This document shows positions 63,218-64,000 of a stretch of DNA of 64,000 bases, one piece after another. The notes under the pieces are model-generated. The model searched no databases and had not been told where the DNA came from. It saw only the letters and a list, made by a program, of their open reading frames with translations. Position 1 is the stretch's first letter. Every line of letters begins with the position of its first letter. Both the position numbers and the translations under genes were made by a program. Origin of the DNA: Amycolatopsis alkalitolerans (GTDB lineage Bacteria; Actinomycetota; Actinomycetes; Mycobacteriales; Pseudonocardiaceae); the NCBI RefSeq assembly GCF_006152065.1, contig NZ_VDFW01000002.1, positions 124,001 to 188,000 of the forward strand. The letters are read 5' to 3'.

Positions 63218-63727
63218 ATGTTGCTGACCGACGCCCGGCGCCCCGCGCGGACGGGAGAGGGCGGGGAGCTGATCCCGCTGGCCGAGCAGGACCGCGGCCG
63301 GTGGGACGCGGCCTCGATCGAGGAGGGCGTCGCGCTCGTTTCGGATTCGCTCGCGCGCTCGGAGCTGGGGCCCTACCAGCTGCAGGCCGCGATCGCCGCG
63401 GTGCACGCGGAAGCACCGTCCATGGTGGACACCGACTGGCCGCAGATCCTTGTGCTGTACCAGATCCTGGAGCGTGTCGCGCCGAATCCGATGGTGACCC
63501 TCAACCGCGCGGTCGCCGTCGCGATGGTGGACGGGCCGCGTGCGGGGCTCGCCGTGCTGGACACAGTGACCCTGGCACGGCACCACCGGCTGGACGCCAC
63601 GCGGGCCCATCTGCTGGAGATGGCCGGGGACGTCGAGGAAGCACGCGAGTACTACCGACGCGCCGCGCGGGCGACGGCGAGCATCCCGGAACGCCGCTAC
63701 CTGGAGGGCAAGATGCGGGCGCGGTGA
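63218..63727 (+). pseudogene. Truncated ECF sigma factor (DUF6596 C-terminal half only)
   Basis: The 169-residue frame opens with MLLTDARRPARTGEGGELIPLAEQDRGRW and continues with PYQLQAAIAAVHAEA, ILERVAPNPMVTLNRAVAVAMV and RAHLLEMAGDVEEAREYY. This is the C-terminal DUF6596/TPR-like part of an ECF sigma factor of about 400 residues. The sigma-2 and sigma-4 regions that should precede it are missing. Only about 106 bases separate it from the stress protein, and these do not encode them. The gene has therefore lost its 5' half and cannot act as a sigma factor. Confidence 0.75.
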
Positions 63728-63779
63728 ACCGCCTCTTGACATCGCCGGGGATCGCAAGGCAGTGTTCTGGCCCACTGAG

Positions 63780-63791
63780 CTAGTGGACTAG
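63780..63791. promoter_or_regulatory. CTAGT-GG-ACTAG inverted repeat before transporter gene
   Basis: CTAGTGGACTAG is a perfect 5-base inverted repeat with a 2-base spacer, followed by a second TAGTGGA copy. It lies 22 bases before the MHS transporter ATG. The TAGT/ACTA arms are like half-sites of GntR-family regulators. A specific regulator cannot be named. Confidence 0.45.
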
Positions 63792-63813
63792 TGGATGAGC
63801 CAATGGAGGCGAG

Positions 63814-64000
63814 ATGCCGCGAACCTCGGATGCTGCCCGCACGGACCGCCGCAGGGCCGTCGTCGCCAGTACGGTCGGCACGACGATCGAGTGGTACGAC
63901 TTCTTCCTGTACGGCACGATCGCCGCGCTCGTGTTCCCCAAGCTGTTCTTCCCCACCGGTTCGGCGAGCGCGGGGGTGCTCGAATCGTTCGCGACGCTGT
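63814..64000 (+). CDS. MFS transporter, metabolite:H+ symporter (MHS) type, start only
   Basis: The gene runs off the right edge, leaving 62 residues. The first helix contains the MHS signature VASTVGTTIEWYDFFLYGTIAALVFPKLFF, shared by ShiA, ProP and related organic acid or betaine importers. ATG 63814 is preceded by a GGAGGC site. The substrate cannot be read from this part. Confidence 0.82.
   Translation, partial: MPRTSDAARTDRRRAVVASTVGTTIEWYDFFLYGTIAALVFPKLFFPTGSASAGVLESFATL

Noticed and set aside
63736-63741. TTGACA as a -35 box for the MHS transporter
   Set aside because: No acceptable -10 hexamer is found 16-19 bases downstream.

Overview
The window is GC-rich actinobacterial DNA with many GTG starts, 4-base ATGA/GTGA gene overlaps and F420, type VII secretion and sortase-E style proteins. 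The combination of a Mycobacterium/Rhodococcus-type steroid degradation locus with a YbaB - EspC - WXG100-like cassette and a DUF6191-like protein points to a Pseudonocardiaceae genome, probably Amycolatopsis or a close relative. That placement is inferred from protein resemblance only.

Region 1 (1-10 kb): the start of a methyltransferase, an F420-dependent oxidoreductase, a secreted serine hydrolase, the kstR/fadE34 divergon, an SNF2 helicase plus SWIM-domain pair, and an alpha/beta hydrolase gene broken by one frameshift.

Region 2 (2.0-26.3 kb) is a steroid catabolic island. kstR faces fadE34. A WS/DGAT acyltransferase precedes the side-chain operon fadE28-fadE29-chsH2-chsH1-ltp2 (the mycobacterial igr operon without cyp125). 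A minus-strand operon kstD-kshA-small Cys protein-kshB-chsH3 opens the steroid nucleus. Divergent from it are a second ketosteroid flavoprotein (probable delta-4-(5alpha) type) and hsaA-hsaD-hsaC-hsaB, which hydroxylate, cleave and hydrolyse ring A. Five copies of the KstR palindrome (TnnAACnnGTTnnA, perfect or one mismatch) precede these transcription units. cyp125, mce4 and hsaEFG are not in the window.

Region 3 (26.3-41.7 kb) is mixed: a gene-poor 1-kb stretch; a tandem Lrp-type regulator facing an M20 amidohydrolase/DUF3311/sodium symporter operon that ends in an amidohydrolase remnant; a sortase-type wall protein with a very strong terminator; an alcohol dehydrogenase; a DUF2235 protein; two TetR regulators; a sirtuin; an M14 zinc peptidase; and a cluster of membrane proteins related to sterol-enzyme folds (DUF1295 and EXPERA).

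Region 4 (41.7-53.9 kb) looks like a dedicated, unassigned catabolic system around a LysR regulator. On the minus strand are an ACMSD-like amidohydrolase, an alpha/beta hydrolase, a three-subunit molybdenum hydroxylase and an NCS2 permease. On the plus strand are a nitrate/taurine-type ABC transporter and a UbiD decarboxylase. Two matching GTTAG-N5-CTAAC boxes tie the two halves together. A heteroaromatic carboxylate is the most likely substrate class.

Region 5 (53.9-64 kb): a VapBC toxin-antitoxin pair, a DHA2-type MFS exporter, a type VII-secretion cassette with a His-Asp/Glu repeat protein, an Lrp regulator facing a large TPP-dependent E1-like enzyme, a two-domain universal stress protein, a truncated sigma-factor remnant and the start of an MHS-type transporter. 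No rRNA, tRNA, CRISPR array or insertion sequence was recognised.
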